DNA from: Bacillota bacterium
GTDB lineage: Bacteria; Bacillota; Clostridia; Lachnospirales; Lachnospiraceae
Assembly (NCBI GenBank): GCA_023393095.1
Contig: JAEWMT010000119.1
Location: 1-6,811, forward strand
Direction of reading: 5' to 3'
DNA length: 6,811 nucleotides
Below are positions 6,342 through 6,811 of this stretch, in pieces. Every line of letters starts with the position of its first letter. Within the stretch, counting starts at the first letter, position 1. Both the position numbers and the translations under genes were made by a program. Below the pieces are notes generated by a model. It was not told where the DNA came from and made no database searches. It was given only the letters and a program-made list of their open reading frames with translations.

Positions 6342-6811
6342 ATGTCATATACAATCGGCAGAAGTTATGGCTCCGAAAGAAATAATAAGGTGCCAAATTC
6401 TTATCTCAACTCCCAAAACATGCGTTCTCCCGGAGGTTCAACCAATCAGTCCCCCGGTACAACTAACCAAACTACTCAGCCTAATTCTCCGATAGGTCAA
6501 AACCGTCCGGGTCAAATGACACCAGATAATACTTCAGGAATGCCTCAAAGAGGAACTACTGCTCCGGGTGCTGCTACAACAAGACCCGGAACTTTAACAA
6601 CTCCTACCACGCCGGGGACAGGGACAGGAAGCCCCACTGGCACTTCTCCTGTCATGCCTAGAACCGGTACTGCTCCTACTGCCCCAGGTGTTTCCACTAG
6701 TCCCGGTACTTCTCCCATGATGCCCGGTACTTCTCCTATGATGCCCGGTACTTCTCCTATGATGCCCGGTACAGGCAGTCCTACCGGTACTTCTCCCATG
6801 ATGCCCGGTAC
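6342..6811 (+). CDS. Pro/Gly/Thr/Ser/Met-rich repeat protein, N-terminal part; possible spore-coat protein (open at the right edge)
   Basis: The frame from the ATG at 6342 stays open for 156 codons plus two bases to the end of the window. It begins MSYTIGRSYGSERNNKVPNS, has no signal peptide or membrane segment, and soon turns into low-complexity sequence: an Asn/Gln/Thr/Pro-rich stretch (about 20-70), a Thr/Pro/Gly-rich stretch (70-120), then heptads of PGTSPMM. Those heptads are encoded by exact or nearly exact 21-bp units at 6702, 6723 and 6744, a partial unit at 6765, and another after a short insertion. Methionine doublets in a Pro/Gly/Thr matrix are unusual. Some Clostridia CotJA-type coat proteins carry Met/Pro-rich N-terminal extensions of this kind, and the sigma-K-like promoter upstream fits a mother-cell coat protein, but the diagnostic C-terminal domain would lie outside the window. 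It diverges from the methyltransferase gene across 199 bp. A glycosylated surface or coat filament protein is an alternative. Confidence 0.75.
   Translation, partial: MSYTIGRSYGSERNNKVPNSYLNSQNMRSPGGSTNQSPGTTNQTTQPNSPIGQNRPGQMTPDNTSGMPQRGTTAPGAATTRPGTLTTPTTPGTGTGSPTGTSPVMPRTGTAPTAPGVSTSPGTSPMMPGTSPMMPGTSPMMPGTGSPTGTSPMMPG
6702..6811 (+). repeat. In-frame 21-bp minisatellite encoding PGTSPMM heptads
   Basis: Units starting CCCGGTACTTCTCC and ending ATGATG repeat at exactly 21-bp spacing from 6702, 6723 and 6744, differing only at the third base of one proline codon (CCC or CCT). A fourth unit from 6765 diverges into an insertion coding for TGSPTG, after which another TSPMM and the next CCCGGTAC (6804) begin. 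The array continues past the window edge. Because the unit is a multiple of three, length changes keep the frame, so copy number may vary between strains. Confidence 0.85.

Noticed and set aside
6259..6495. 78-residue plus-strand frame from a TTG
   Set aside because: It overlaps the repeat-protein gene in another frame, begins at a TTG without a ribosome binding site, and is less plausible than the ATG at 6342 with AGGAG.
6545..6799. 84-residue minus-strand repeat frame rich in GEVPG
   Set aside because: It is the reverse reading of the 21-bp minisatellite; open frames on both strands are expected in such repeats. It lacks its own start signals.

Overview
The window is AT-rich, low-GC Gram-positive DNA. 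Gene content and protein style (an M29 aminopeptidase, a lysine/asparagine/tyrosine-rich membrane-anchored protein, strong AGGAGG-type ribosome binding sites, a possible spore-coat protein) suggest an anaerobic endospore-forming Clostridia, most likely Lachnospiraceae. The organism is an inference from style; no species marker is present.

Layout: four genes lie on the minus strand and are read right to left. They are a class I SAM-dependent methyltransferase (6142 to 4928), an 846-residue single-pass membrane protein with a predicted beta-propeller-like middle and a degenerate C39-peptidase-like C-terminus (4895 to 2355), an M29 metal-dependent aminopeptidase (2288 to 1173), and, after a 560-bp noncoding gap, the N-terminal 204 residues of a family 2 glycosyltransferase that runs off the left edge (612 to 1). 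The first three are closely spaced (32 and 66 bp) and probably form one transcription unit. Nothing in the sequence proves a shared pathway. On the plus strand at the right edge, diverging from the methyltransferase, is a P/G/T/S/M-rich repeat protein (6342 to beyond 6811). It has no stop inside the window and is preceded by a sigma-K-like promoter.

The noncoding gap 613-1172 holds two unusual structures. One is an array of about 13 degenerate 19-20 bp tandem repeats (about 641-892) in the upstream region of the glycosyltransferase. The other is a 219-bp near-perfect long inverted repeat (936-1154) with 23-bp perfect ends, just behind the aminopeptidase stop; it looks like a MITE-type element or a long structured RNA.

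No complete new system is evident. The points most worth following are the long-hairpin element, the membrane protein whose C39-like domain appears to have lost its catalytic Cys and His, and the sigma-K-promoted repeat protein.
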